Positions 36,955 to 47,183 of a stretch of 64,000 bases of DNA are shown piece after piece. Position numbers and translations under genes: made by a program. The notes below the pieces were generated by a model that saw only the letters and a list, made by a program, of their open reading frames with translations, was not told the origin of the DNA and did no database searches. The stretch's first letter is position 1. Every line of letters starts with the position of its first letter. The DNA lies in the NCBI GenBank assembly GCA_037139095.1, contig JBAXHD010000005.1:1-64000 (forward strand). The letters are read 5' to 3'. Source of the stretch: WLMZ01 sp037139095 (GTDB lineage Bacteria > Actinomycetota > Acidimicrobiia > Acidimicrobiales > Ilumatobacteraceae).

Positions 36955-38379
36955 ATGGCACGCACACTCATCACCAACGGCACCGTTATCAGCCCAACCG
37001 GTCGCCAACTCATCGACGTTTTGATCGACGGCGAAACCATCGTCGCGATGTATGCACCGGGGCAGGTGCAGGCGCAGGGCATCACCGCCGAGACAGTCAT
37101 CGACGCCACTGGCAAGTACGTGATTCCTGGTGGCATCGATGTGCACACGCACATGGAGTTGCCGTTCGGTGGCACCAATGCCAGCGACACGTTCGAGACC
37201 GGCTCGCGCGCTGCGGCGTGGGGTGGCGTCACCACCATTGTCGACTTCGCTGTGCAGCGTTACGGCGAGAACGTCATCGACAGCCTTGGTGCATGGCACG
37301 AGAAGGCCGCGGGTCAGTGCGCCGTCGACTATGCGTTCCATCAGATTGTGGGCGGCATCGATGACGAAGCATTGAAAGCAATGCGCTACCTCACCGAGAA
37401 CGAGGGCGTCACCAGCTTCAAATTGTTCATGGCCTACCCAGGCGTGTTCTACAGCGACGATGGTCAGATCCTGCGTGCCATGCAGACAGCCGGCGACATC
37501 GGCGCCACCATCATGATGCATGCCGAGAATGGCATTGCCATCGATGTGCTCGTGGGGCAGGCGTTGGCTCGCGGTGAGACCGATCCCAAGTACCACAGCT
37601 ACACGCGGCCATCGCTGCTCGAGGGTGAGGCCACGCATCGCGCCATCGTGCTCAGCAAGGTTGCGGGCAACGCTCCGCTGTACATCGTTCACGTATCGGC
37701 ATCCGATGCGTTGCTCGAAATTGCTGCGGCTCGCGATGCCGGTCGCAACGTGTTCGCCGAAACGTGCCCGCAGTATCTGTACATGACGCTCGAGGAGACC
37801 TTGGCCAAGCCCGGTTTCGAAGGCGCAAAGTGGGTGTGCTCGCCGCCAGTGCGCTCGGCGCACGACACGCACAATCACCATGGCGACCTCTGGAAGGGCT
37901 TGCGCACCAACGATTTGGCCATCGTGAGCACCGACCATTGTCCGTTCTGCATGAAGGATCAAAAAGAACTCGGCCTCGGCAACTTCTCAAAGATTCCTAA
38001 CGGCATGGGTGGCGTCGAGCACCGAATGGAACTGCTGTATCAGGGTGTGGTCAACGGTGAGCTGTCGCTCGAGCGCTGGGTCGAAACGTGTTGCACCACG
38101 CCGGCGCGTATGTTCGGCATGTATCCAAAGAAGGGCATCATTGCCCCGGGTGCCGATGCCGACATCGTGGTGTGGGATCCAAAGACCCAGACCAAGATCG
38201 GCATCAACGACAAGCACCACATGAACATCGATCACTCGTCGTGGGAGGGCTATGTCATCGACGGCAGTGTCGACACGGTGCTCTCGCGTGGATCCATCAT
38301 CATTCAGAACAACGCCTATCTGGGTCGCAAAGGTCACGGCCAGTTCGTGCGCCGCGGCCTGTCGCAGTACTTGGTCTGA
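36955..38379 (+). CDS. hydA: Dihydropyrimidinase (hydantoinase)
   Basis: Cyclic amidohydrolase of 474 residues that opens the ring of 5,6-dihydrouracil, dihydrothymine or hydantoins. Metal-site features: His64 and His66 (IDVHTHMEL), the carboxylated Lys156 (TSFKLFMAYPGV), His189 (MMHAEN), His246 (YIVHVSAS) and the Asp in VSTDHCPF. These match dihydropyrimidinase rather than allantoinase or dihydroorotase. It lies between the ureidopropionase-like gene and mmsA, which is the expected set for reductive pyrimidine breakdown. Confidence 0.9.
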   Translation: MARTLITNGTVISPTGRQLIDVLIDGETIVAMYAPGQVQAQGITAETVIDATGKYVIPGGIDVHTHMELPFGGTNASDTFETGSRAAAWGGVTTIVDFAVQRYGENVIDSLGAWHEKAAGQCAVDYAFHQIVGGIDDEALKAMRYLTENEGVTSFKLFMAYPGVFYSDDGQILRAMQTAGDIGATIMMHAENGIAIDVLVGQALARGETDPKYHSYTRPSLLEGEATHRAIVLSKVAGNAPLYIVHVSASDALLEIAAARDAGRNVFAETCPQYLYMTLEETLAKPGFEGAKWVCSPPVRSAHDTHNHHGDLWKGLRTNDLAIVSTDHCPFCMKDQKELGLGNFSKIPNGMGGVEHRMELLYQGVVNGELSLERWVETCCTTPARMFGMYPKKGIIAPGADADIVVWDPKTQTKIGINDKHHMNIDHSSWEGYVIDGSVDTVLSRGSIIIQNNAYLGRKGHGQFVRRGLSQYLV

Positions 38380-38453
38380 CCTGCGCCCGAGCGCAGCAGC
38401 CCCTAGGTTTCAAGCAACCCCGAATCCCCTCGAATAGTGGAAGAAGTCACGTT

Positions 38454-39938
<1,485 letters not shown>

Positions 39939-39941
39939 TCC

Positions 39942-40970
39942 ATGGACTTCGGCGTCGTACTGCAAACCACTCCGCCATCGGCGCGGGTGATCGATCTCGC
40001 CAAGAAGGCCGAGACATACGGGTTCAGTCATGTGTGGACCTTCGATAGTCACATCTTGTGGCAAGAGCCATACGTGATCTTTAGCCAGATCCTGGCCGAG
40101 ACCCGCAATGTCATCGTCGGGCCAATGGTCACGAACCCAGCCACCCGAGACTGGACCGTTACCGCCAGTACCTATGCAACACTCAACGAGATGTACGGCA
40201 ACCGCACGGTGTGCGGCATCGGCCGTGGCGATAGCGCAGTGCGTCTCACCAACGGCGCGCCTTCAACGCTGAAGACTCTGCGCGACAGCATTCATGTCAT
40301 TCGCGAACTCGCCAATGGTCGCAGCGCGCCGTATAACGGATCTGAGATCCGATTCCCGTGGGCGTCAAAGAGTCGCTGCGAAATGTGGGTTGCCGCCTAC
40401 GGACCCAAGGCGTTGGCGCTTACCGGCGAGATCGGCGATGGCTTCATCTTGCAGTTGGCCGATCCGTCGATCGCAGAGTGGACCATGGCCGCGGTGCGCG
40501 ACGCTGCGTTGGCGCTCGGTCGTCCGGCCAGCGATGTCACCATGTGCGTGGCGGCGCCGGCATATGTCACCGACGGCACCCCCGAGCACCTTGCCTACGC
40601 CCGTGATCAACTTCGTTGGTTTGGCGGCATGGTGGGCAACCACGTTGCCGACCTCGTGGGCCGCTACGGCCAAGGTTCTGATCTTCCAGTAGCACTCACC
40701 GACTACATCAAAGATCGTCAGGGCTACGACTACAACGAACACGGACAAACCGGCAATAGCCACACCACCTTTGTGCCCGACGAAGTGATCGATCGCTTTT
40801 GCATCATCGGCCCAGTCGAAGAACACGTGCGTCGACTTCGCGAACTCGAGGCTCTTGGCGTCGATCAGTTCGCGGTCTATTTACAACATGATGCGAAAGA
40901 CGAAACATTGCGTGCGTACGGTGAGTCCGTGATCCCAGCAATCGCCGAAAATGTGAAAGCTAAATCGTGA
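39942..40970 (+). CDS. LLM-class oxidoreductase of the catabolic cluster
   Basis: Luciferase-fold protein of 342 residues beginning MDFGVVLQTTPPSARVIDLA, with GFSHVWTFDSHILWQEPYV, VGPMVTNPATRDWTVTASTYATLNEM and GIGRGDSAVRLTNG. It belongs to the TIGR03842-like branch, which is named F420-dependent although the cofactor is not proven. It starts 4 bases after mmsA and overlaps the ABC ATPase gene at GTGA. It could act on a pyrimidine-like compound, as RutA, another LLM-fold enzyme, does. The substrate is not known. Confidence 0.83.
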   Translation: MDFGVVLQTTPPSARVIDLAKKAETYGFSHVWTFDSHILWQEPYVIFSQILAETRNVIVGPMVTNPATRDWTVTASTYATLNEMYGNRTVCGIGRGDSAVRLTNGAPSTLKTLRDSIHVIRELANGRSAPYNGSEIRFPWASKSRCEMWVAAYGPKALALTGEIGDGFILQLADPSIAEWTMAAVRDAALALGRPASDVTMCVAAPAYVTDGTPEHLAYARDQLRWFGGMVGNHVADLVGRYGQGSDLPVALTDYIKDRQGYDYNEHGQTGNSHTTFVPDEVIDRFCIIGPVEEHVRRLRELEALGVDQFAVYLQHDAKDETLRAYGESVIPAIAENVKAKS

Positions 40971-42469
40971 GTTCAACGCCAGTCGCCGCACTCGAACTTG
41001 AGGGCATTACTAAGTCCTTCCCCGGCGTGCATGCGCTGCGTGGCGTCTCGCTCACACTTCGAGCGGGCACGGTGCATGCGATCTGTGGCGAAAACGGCGC
41101 AGGTAAGTCAACGCTGATCAAGATCGCTACCGGGGCACAGCATGCCGATGGGGGCGTGATCCGCATCGGTGGCGAAGTAGTCGATCGTCCGAATCGGCGC
41201 CAGGTGCAAGCACGCGGAGTTCGCGCCATCTTTCAGGAGCGGCAGGTAGCACCCGACTTGTCGGTCACCGAGAATGTGCTACTCGATCGACTTCCAACGC
41301 GATTCGGCAGAGTCGACTGGCGTCGCGCTCGGCAGGCGGCCCAAGCTCGGCTCGATGAGCTCGACATCGATATCGATATCAACGCACCGGTTCGATCCTT
41401 GTCGGTGGCCCAGCTACAGATGATGGAGATCGCACGGGCCGTTAGCTTCGATGCTCGCCTGATCGTGATGGATGAACCCACAGCGTCGCTGAGCCGTCAC
41501 GAACTCGATCCGCTCTTTTCAGTGATCAACCGTTTGCGTTCGGCTGGCGTTGCGATCTTGTTTATTAGTCATCATCTTGACGAGGTATTTGCCGTTGCTG
41601 ACGATGTCACCGTGATGCGCGATGGTGCCGTCGTTGCTCAGGGCCCGGCGTCGGAGTTCACCACCGACTCGGTGGTGCAGGCGATGTTCGGACGCTCGGT
41701 CGATGCCGAACGCGTTGCTCGCCATGATGCCGAGGTTGCTGCAGCGCCGCTAATTGAGCTCCGTGGCGTCAGCAGTGGTCGGCTCGACAATGTCAGCGTC
41801 AGCGTGGCGGCTGGTGAGATTGTTGCCGTCACTGGCGGCGTAGGGGCGGGCGTCTCAGAACTCGCACAGCTCGCAGCGGGCGGAGCTATCCCAGCGTTGG
41901 GAGCCGTGCACGTAGCCGACTCAAGCGGCGTGATGCGCAAGGTGCGCAGTCGACGTCACGCCCTCTCGCTCGGTGTCGCGTTTCTTCCCGCCGACCGCAA
42001 ACGGCAGGGGCTCTTGCTCGACAAGAGCGTTGCCGACAACATCGTGCTCGGCCGTCAGGCCAGTGGTCGGTCGTTGGTCTTCGGTCCAAAGCAAGCGCGT
42101 ACTGCGGCGGCGTCGTTGGTGCCGCTCGCGAACGTGCGCACAGCGAACACCGATGTCATCGTCGGCTCTCTCTCTGGGGGCAATCAGCAAAAGGTGATGA
42201 TCGGTCGCTGGATGGGAGTCGACAGTCGTGTGATGGTGTTCGACGAGCCCACCGCGGGTATCGACATCGCCTCGAAGTTCGATATTTACGCCGAATTGCG
42301 TCGTCTCGCCGACGCTGGTGTTGCTGTGCTTATATGTTCCACCGACTTCCAAGAAGTGGGGCAAGTGGCGGATCGAGTGTTGGTGATGCGGTCCGGCCGC
42401 GTGGTCGGCGAGGTGCGGGGCGAGCTCGCTACTGAGCATCAGCTGTTGGAGATGGAGATGGCCCAATGA
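40967..42469 (+). CDS. ABC importer ATPase, ribose/nucleoside type
   Basis: Twin-domain ABC ATPase of 500 residues, like RbsA or XylG. The N-terminal domain has GENGAGKSTLIKIATG and LIVMDEPTASL. The second domain has the degenerate A-loop VTGGVGAGVSEL usual for this family, followed by LSGGNQQKVMIGRW and MVFDEPTAGID. This type drives uptake of sugars, nucleosides or autoinducer-2. GTG at 40967 overlaps the LLM gene stop. Coupling to the catabolic enzymes suggests that its substrate is their substrate, such as a nucleobase, nucleoside or hydantoin. Confidence 0.9.
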   Translation: MSSTPVAALELEGITKSFPGVHALRGVSLTLRAGTVHAICGENGAGKSTLIKIATGAQHADGGVIRIGGEVVDRPNRRQVQARGVRAIFQERQVAPDLSVTENVLLDRLPTRFGRVDWRRARQAAQARLDELDIDIDINAPVRSLSVAQLQMMEIARAVSFDARLIVMDEPTASLSRHELDPLFSVINRLRSAGVAILFISHHLDEVFAVADDVTVMRDGAVVAQGPASEFTTDSVVQAMFGRSVDAERVARHDAEVAAAPLIELRGVSSGRLDNVSVSVAAGEIVAVTGGVGAGVSELAQLAAGGAIPALGAVHVADSSGVMRKVRSRRHALSLGVAFLPADRKRQGLLLDKSVADNIVLGRQASGRSLVFGPKQARTAAASLVPLANVRTANTDVIVGSLSGGNQQKVMIGRWMGVDSRVMVFDEPTAGIDIASKFDIYAELRRLADAGVAVLICSTDFQEVGQVADRVLVMRSGRVVGEVRGELATEHQLLEMEMAQ

Positions 42470-43551
42470 GTCAATCGTCAGTTGTTCTTGCTCATCGGGC
42501 ACCGCTCCGCCAGCGGATGCTGCGCTCCGATGCGGTTCGTTTTGTGTTGCCACTGCTGGTAGCGATCCTTGCCATTTCGTTGTTCACCAACAACAAGAAC
42601 GACAAGTTCCTCGGCAGCGACAACATCAAGAACATTCTGCTGCAGGTGTCCGTGCTCGGCATTATTGCCGTGGGCCAGACCTTCCTGATCGCCGCCGGTC
42701 AACTCGACCTCTCGGTGGCCACGTTGGCTGCTCTCGCTGGCGTTATTGGCGCTACGCGAATCAAAGATGGCGGCTCCGAGCTGTGGGCCGTGGTACTTGT
42801 TGTTGCCATTTGCGCGCTTATTGGCCTGGCGTGGGGCCTGCTGGTGGCCGGTTTGCGAATCCCGCCGTTCATTCTCACGCTGGGCGGAACAAGTCTGTTC
42901 GCTTCGGTGGCGCTGCGCGTGTCGAAGAGTTCGCCGGTGCCTGCCCGCGAGCGTTTCGATTGGCTTGGTCGCATGAAGGTCTTCGGGTTGCAGACGCCCA
43001 TTTGGTTCTTCCTGATCGTTGTCGTTGTGGCGGCCGTCGTGATGCGCTACACCCGCTTTGGCCGGCATGTGTACGCAACTGGTTCTAACGAGGAGGCCTC
43101 GTACCTCACGGGCATTCCCACGGCGCGCACCAAAGTGCTGTGTTTTGTTATCTCAAGCACACTTGCGGGATTCGCTGGGCTTGTTGCGATGGCGCGTATC
43201 TCTACTGGCGATCCTCGTGTGGGTTCGCAACTCGCCCTGCAGGCAATCGCTGCAGTAGTGCTCGGTGGCGCAACGCTCGCCGGAGGCCGTGGATCGCCGC
43301 TTGGCACTTTTGTGGGTGTCGTTTTGTTGGCCGTCGTGCAGTCGGCTCTCACGTTTAACAATGTGCAAACATTCTGGAACGACGCCGTCTTTGGCGGCGT
43401 CCTCATTTTTGCCGTGGTGGTCACAGCGGTCGGCGATCTTCGCCGTCGCCGTGGTAGTTCACGGCCAACAGGGTTGGGTGCGGTGTCGACAACATCGGCG
43501 TCACCGGGTCCGGCGATAACAGATCCACTACAAGGGGAGAACAACCAATGA
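42466..43551 (+). CDS. ABC importer permease, RbsC type
   Basis: Membrane permease of 361 residues with about nine hydrophobic segments. It carries the family signatures GQTFLIAAGQLDLSVATLAAL and the cytoplasmic EAA-like stretch GSNEEASYLTGIPTARTKVLCF. The C-terminus runs on into a Ser/Pro-rich tail. It overlaps the ATPase gene by 4 bases (ATGA) and the binding-protein gene by 4 bases. It is a single permease gene, so it would act as a homodimer, as in ribose-type importers. Confidence 0.9.
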   Translation: MSQSSVVLAHRAPLRQRMLRSDAVRFVLPLLVAILAISLFTNNKNDKFLGSDNIKNILLQVSVLGIIAVGQTFLIAAGQLDLSVATLAALAGVIGATRIKDGGSELWAVVLVVAICALIGLAWGLLVAGLRIPPFILTLGGTSLFASVALRVSKSSPVPARERFDWLGRMKVFGLQTPIWFFLIVVVVAAVVMRYTRFGRHVYATGSNEEASYLTGIPTARTKVLCFVISSTLAGFAGLVAMARISTGDPRVGSQLALQAIAAVVLGGATLAGGRGSPLGTFVGVVLLAVVQSALTFNNVQTFWNDAVFGGVLIFAVVVTAVGDLRRRRGSSRPTGLGAVSTTSASPGPAITDPLQGENNQ

Positions 43552-44627
43552 ATGAAGAATTTACCAATATCGGTCGGCGTCGGTTCCTGCTCGGTGCAGC
43601 AGGTATCGCGCTCGGTGGTGGCCTCTTGGCCGCCTGTGGCAGCGATGCGAAGACGCCTGTGGGAACAACCGCGGGTACCACTGGTGGCTCAACCGAAGGC
43701 AGCACTGCGGCAACAACCGCTGGCACGGCCGGCCCACAAGAAGGCCTCATCGGTCTCACGCTGAATGGTCTGAACGACTACACCAAGGGTGTCACCACGG
43801 GCGTCTACAAGGCGCTTGAGGGCACCAAGTACACCCTCGAAGTAGTTCAGGTGAACTACGACGCTGCACAAGAACTGTCAGCTGCTGAGGCATTCCTTGC
43901 CAAAGGCGTTGTGGGTCTTGTCATCCAGCCGAACACAGCCGAATCTGCCGGCGCTGCTGCAGAGAAGGCCGTCGCCAAGGGCGTTCCCGCTGGCAACTGC
44001 ATCTGGCCCGGTCCAAGCGATGCCGACAAGTTTTTCGTTGGCGTTGCCGAGATTGATTCGGTCGAGGGTGGCCGCCTGATCGGCGAGTACCTCAAGGCAA
44101 ACGCGACCCCAGGCAAGGTCTGTGTTGTTCAGGGCGTCGTGGGCCAGGGCTTCTCTGAGCGCATCGACGAAGGACTCGACAAGGCACTCGAGGGCTCCGG
44201 CTTTGAGATCGTCGTTCGCGAGCAGGGCTTCTTCGATCGCACCAAGGCGGTCGGCGTGGTCGAGCAGGCATTTCAGGCTCATCCCGACCTCGGCATCGTC
44301 GTTGCCTACTCGGCATCGATGTCGAACGGTATTGCTCAGTGGCTCAAGGACCAGGGCAAGGACAAGGTGTTGCACGTCTCGTCTGACGCCGACGAGGAGA
44401 TGGTCGGCTGGATGAAGACTCCGTACCTCAAGGCCACTCGCTACTACTCATCGGCGCAGACCGGCTTGATCGCCGCAAACGCAGTTCTCGCCACACTTCG
44501 TGGTGAGAAGCCACAGTTCCGTACCGTGGTCGAGCAGGTCATCGCTACGTCCGACACGATCGACAAGATCGTCGAAGCGAATCCATACATGTTCATGGAT
44601 TACAAGGACAAGGTTCAGAACATCTAA
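43548..44627 (+). CDS. ABC importer substrate-binding lipoprotein
   Basis: Substrate-binding protein of 359 residues of the periplasmic-binding-protein family 1/4 (ribose, AI-2 type). The N-terminus RRRFLLGAAGIALGGGLLAAC shows a twin-Arg-like signal and a lipobox (LAAC). A Gly/Thr/Ser-rich linker then leads to the domain, with NDYTKGVTTGVYKALEG, ANTAESAGAAAEKAVAKGVPAGN and GVVGQGFSERIDEGLDKAL. It captures the ligand outside the membrane for the ATPase and permease. The start overlaps the permease by 4 bases and has AGGGGAG ahead of it. A strong hairpin follows the stop. Confidence 0.9.
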   Translation: MNEEFTNIGRRRFLLGAAGIALGGGLLAACGSDAKTPVGTTAGTTGGSTEGSTAATTAGTAGPQEGLIGLTLNGLNDYTKGVTTGVYKALEGTKYTLEVVQVNYDAAQELSAAEAFLAKGVVGLVIQPNTAESAGAAAEKAVAKGVPAGNCIWPGPSDADKFFVGVAEIDSVEGGRLIGEYLKANATPGKVCVVQGVVGQGFSERIDEGLDKALEGSGFEIVVREQGFFDRTKAVGVVEQAFQAHPDLGIVVAYSASMSNGIAQWLKDQGKDKVLHVSSDADEEMVGWMKTPYLKATRYYSSAQTGLIAANAVLATLRGEKPQFRTVVEQVIATSDTIDKIVEANPYMFMDYKDKVQNI

Positions 44628-44633
44628 GGCGGT

Positions 44634-44662
44634 GTGGCCTGCCCGCGATGCGGGCAGGCCAC
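44634..44662 (+). terminator. Strong hairpin after the transporter operon
   Basis: A perfect 13-bp stem with a GAT loop: GTGGCCTGCCCGC at 44634-44646 pairs with GCGGGCAGGCCAC at 44650-44662. It begins 6 bases after the binding-protein stop. No run of T follows, so it may stop polymerase in the high-GC manner, or it may protect the 3' end of the binding-protein message. The following gene starts at 44738. Confidence 0.7.
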
Positions 44663-44737
44663 CTCGTAATCACACATTGTGAAGAGAAGAGTCAGCCCAA
44701 CAGTGGCCGCTGGCGGGCTCAACGAGATGAGGAAGTC

Positions 44738-45739
44738 ATGGACACTGTCCCAGTTATCGATATAGCGCCGTTTCTCGCAGGTACGCCCGAAGGTATCGAC
44801 AAGGTGGCGAGGGAGATCGCTCATGCGTGCGAGCAAATTGGGTTCTTTCAGATCACCGGCTACGGCGTATCTGAAGAGTTCATTCAGCAGGTGTACGACA
44901 TCAGCCGCCGCTTCTTCGATCTGACCGAGTCGGAAAAGGCCGTTGCCGCCCAGCCTGCGCCCGATCAGGTGCGCGGCTGGACCGCGGTTGGCATGGAGGG
45001 GCTCTCGTATTCACTCGATGAGGTCGCCCCCGGTGACCTGAAAGAAAAGATGGACATGGGTCCATTCGCGGTGCCCGCCGACGAGTACCACACGTGTGCC
45101 GAAGCTGGACCCCACTTCGCTCCCAACGTCTGGCCCGACGCTCTCCCCGAGATGCGTGGGCTCTGGGAGCGTTACTTCGCTGAGATGAGCGAGGTCTCCC
45201 GTCAGGTCATGCGAATTTTCGCCGTGGCGCTCGACCTTGATATCGATTTCTTCGAGGACAAGATCAATGAGCACATCAGCATGTTCCGGGCGATCAACTA
45301 CCCCGATCAGGTCGAGCCGCCGTTGCCCGGTCAGTTGCGCGCCGGCGCGCATTCTGACTACGGCAGTCTCACGCTGCTTCGCCAAGAGCAGCGCCCCGGA
45401 AGTCTGCAAGTGATGACCAAGAGTGGCGAATGGTTCGATGTGCCTGCCATTCAAGGAGCGCTGGTGGTGAACATCGGCGACTTGATGGCCGAGTGGACCA
45501 ACGACCGTTGGGTGTCCACCTTGCACCGCGTCATCAACCCGCCACGCGACTTGGCCAACGATTCTCGCCGTATCTCGTTGGTGTTCTTTCATCAGCCCAA
45601 CTACGACGCGATGATCTCATGCTTACCCACCTGTCTTACGGCTGGCGAGCAACCAAAACATGCGCCAATGTCGTCGGGCGAGCATCTGTTCTCAAAGTTC
45701 GTGAAGCAGTCGACCTTTGGGCAAGGCGTCGAGCAGTGA
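44738..45739 (+). CDS. 2-Oxoglutarate/Fe(II)-dependent oxygenase, isopenicillin N synthase-like
   Basis: Protein of 333 residues of the isopenicillin N synthase-like oxygenase family. The Fe ligands are His205 and Asp207 (GAHSDYGSLTLL) and His263 (TLHRVIN). Arg278 and Ser280 (RRISLVF) fit the 2-oxoglutarate carboxylate site. The N-terminus has the DIOX_N region (IACEQIGFFQI-like). Known relatives hydroxylate small molecules, among them fungal thymine-7-hydroxylase. GAGGAAG precedes the ATG. It is separated from the importer genes by a hairpin and overlaps the VOC gene at GTGA. Confidence 0.88.
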   Translation: MDTVPVIDIAPFLAGTPEGIDKVAREIAHACEQIGFFQITGYGVSEEFIQQVYDISRRFFDLTESEKAVAAQPAPDQVRGWTAVGMEGLSYSLDEVAPGDLKEKMDMGPFAVPADEYHTCAEAGPHFAPNVWPDALPEMRGLWERYFAEMSEVSRQVMRIFAVALDLDIDFFEDKINEHISMFRAINYPDQVEPPLPGQLRAGAHSDYGSLTLLRQEQRPGSLQVMTKSGEWFDVPAIQGALVVNIGDLMAEWTNDRWVSTLHRVINPPRDLANDSRRISLVFFHQPNYDAMISCLPTCLTAGEQPKHAPMSSGEHLFSKFVKQSTFGQGVEQ

Positions 45740-46134
45740 GCGTCGGCATCTCGCTCGCCAGCTTCATCAGCGCTGACTTCGTTGGTTTGTTCGAGTTCTA
45801 TTCGAACACCTTTCACTTGCCCGAAGTTGTCGAGTTGCACAGCGACATCTTCCGTGGGGCCGATGCGTCTGGCGTGACCATTGGTTTTTCGGCGCCAGTT
45901 GTCTACGAGATGCTGAACATTCAGGAATGGGCGAATGCCAAGGGCACTACGCAGTACCTCACGTTTGAATGCGAAAGCGATGAGGCAGTCACCGAGGCCA
46001 CGAATCGAGCGATTGCCAATGGGGCGCGACTCCTTCATGACCCGTACGAGACCTACTACGGCGCCTTTCAGTCGGTGATGGCTGACCCCGACGGCAACGT
46101 GTTCCGAATTAACCACTTTCGTCCAGCGCCGTAA
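45736..46134 (+). CDS. VOC-family (glyoxalase/dioxygenase fold) protein
   Basis: Small protein of 132 residues with the paired beta-alpha-beta pattern of the VOC family (SADFVGLFEFYSNTFHLPEVV, then VMADPDGNVFRINHF at the end). It overlaps the oxygenase stop by GTGA and shares a TAATG junction with the next gene, so it is cotranslated with both. VOC proteins include isomerases, lyases, dioxygenases and binding proteins. The function is not identified, but it probably acts on the same substrate series as the oxygenase. Confidence 0.78.
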   Translation: MSVGISLASFISADFVGLFEFYSNTFHLPEVVELHSDIFRGADASGVTIGFSAPVVYEMLNIQEWANAKGTTQYLTFECESDEAVTEATNRAIANGARLLHDPYETYYGAFQSVMADPDGNVFRINHFRPAP

Positions 46135-46781
46135 TGACCGAGCCAGCAACACCCGTCAGCGTTGCGACGACGCGGCGCGTGGCGTTCGTGGCGCATTGCT
46201 TGGTGAACCAGAACGCCAAGGTTCAAGAATTTGCTCGTTCGCCAGGCGTCGTTCCGGGCGTTGTTGAGCGCCTGCGCAAGCACAGCTACCGAATCCAACA
46301 ACTGCCGTGCCCCGAGATGGCTTTCGCCGGAGTGAACCGATGGTGGCAGGGGCGTGAGTTGTATGACAAGGCCAACTATCGGCGGCACTGTCAGGTACTT
46401 GCAAACAACATGGCCAGCCCGATTGCCGAGTTCTACCGTCGCGGATTCGAAATTGTGGTCATCGGTCTCGATGGCAGCCCGTCGAGTGGTGTTCGCTACA
46501 CCGGCAAGGCCAAGGACTGGGGTGGTCGGCCTCATTTCGTCGATGGCGACTACGAGGTCGTCGAGGGCATGGGCGTGTGGATGGAAGAACTCAAGATTGG
46601 TCTTGAAGCTCGCCAGATCCCGTGGCCACGTGCAAGCGGAATGTTGCTCGATACCACCGATTGGGACGAGGCTCGCGATCTCCCTCGGTGCCTCGATGAA
46701 CTCGACGAGTTCCTCAGTGGCGGAGGCCGCGCAGTCGACGCTGCCACGTTGCCCCCGGTGGAAACCAATGCTGCACCCTGA
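46134..46781 (+). CDS. TudS/DUF523-like putative desulfidase
   Basis: Protein of 215 residues that looks like the CD3072-type branch of TudS (thiouracil desulfidase) relatives. Conserved-looking cysteines are Cys22 (VAHCLVNQNAK), Cys59 (QLPCPEMAF) and Cys86 (YRRHC). TudS holds a 4Fe-4S cluster on three cysteines. In the DUF523 family the third ligand sits in a SPSCG motif, but here the corresponding stretch reads GSPSSG. If Cys86 substitutes, cluster binding is still possible. TudS removes sulfur from thiouracil, so its place in a pyrimidine-type cluster is suggestive. The start shares one base with the VOC stop. Confidence 0.68.
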   Translation: MTEPATPVSVATTRRVAFVAHCLVNQNAKVQEFARSPGVVPGVVERLRKHSYRIQQLPCPEMAFAGVNRWWQGRELYDKANYRRHCQVLANNMASPIAEFYRRGFEIVVIGLDGSPSSGVRYTGKAKDWGGRPHFVDGDYEVVEGMGVWMEELKIGLEARQIPWPRASGMLLDTTDWDEARDLPRCLDELDEFLSGGGRAVDAATLPPVETNAAP

Positions 46782-47163
46782 CCCGCGCGCCTACCGTGTC
46801 GCCTTGCTGGCCGATTCAGTTGCCAATGAGCCCGACCCCTCGTTCGACGTGCTCGGCATGCTTGATGCGGCTGACTTCGGCGTCGTGGTGCTTCCGCCAT
46901 CCGACTTCGTCATTGACACGATTTCCAGCATCGTCGAATACGTGGTCGACGACCTGGTTGACTACCGCTCGAACGGCTACCGCGTCGTGGTCATTGGCAC
47001 GTCCGATGTCGACCAGTTTGGGGTATGGCTCAATCATGTTGACCATGAACTCAACCGTCGATCAGCCGACCCATTCGAGGTCTTCGATATTGTCGGTGCT
47101 GTTGCGGCGGACCTTCAGCGGTTCCTCGACGCAGCGCTGCCGGCAGCGCAACAGCGCCATTAA
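46768..47163 (+). CDS. Hypothetical protein, overlapping the TudS-like gene
   Basis: Protein of 131 residues with no family I recognise. Its first part, YRVALLADSVANEPDPSFDVLGML, then VVVLPPSDFVIDTISSIVEYVVDDLVDYRSNGYRVVVIGTSD, shows a beta-alpha-beta pattern like a flavodoxin or Rossmann half. It begins inside the last 14 bases of the TudS-like gene, so it is cotranslated. It may be a partner or carrier for the desulfidase, by context only. Confidence 0.6.
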   Translation: MLHPDPRAYRVALLADSVANEPDPSFDVLGMLDAADFGVVVLPPSDFVIDTISSIVEYVVDDLVDYRSNGYRVVVIGTSDVDQFGVWLNHVDHELNRRSADPFEVFDIVGAVAADLQRFLDAALPAAQQRH

Positions 47164-47183
47164 CAACAAAGGGTGAGTGGGCA

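Noticed and set aside
36889..37962. 357-codon minus-strand open frame
   Set aside because: Antisense to dihydropyrimidinase, which has all its catalytic residues; this one has no recognisable pattern.
38088..38453. Long N-terminal extension of mmsA
   Set aside because: It lies inside the dihydropyrimidinase gene. The ATG at 38454 follows a good Shine-Dalgarno and gives the standard length.
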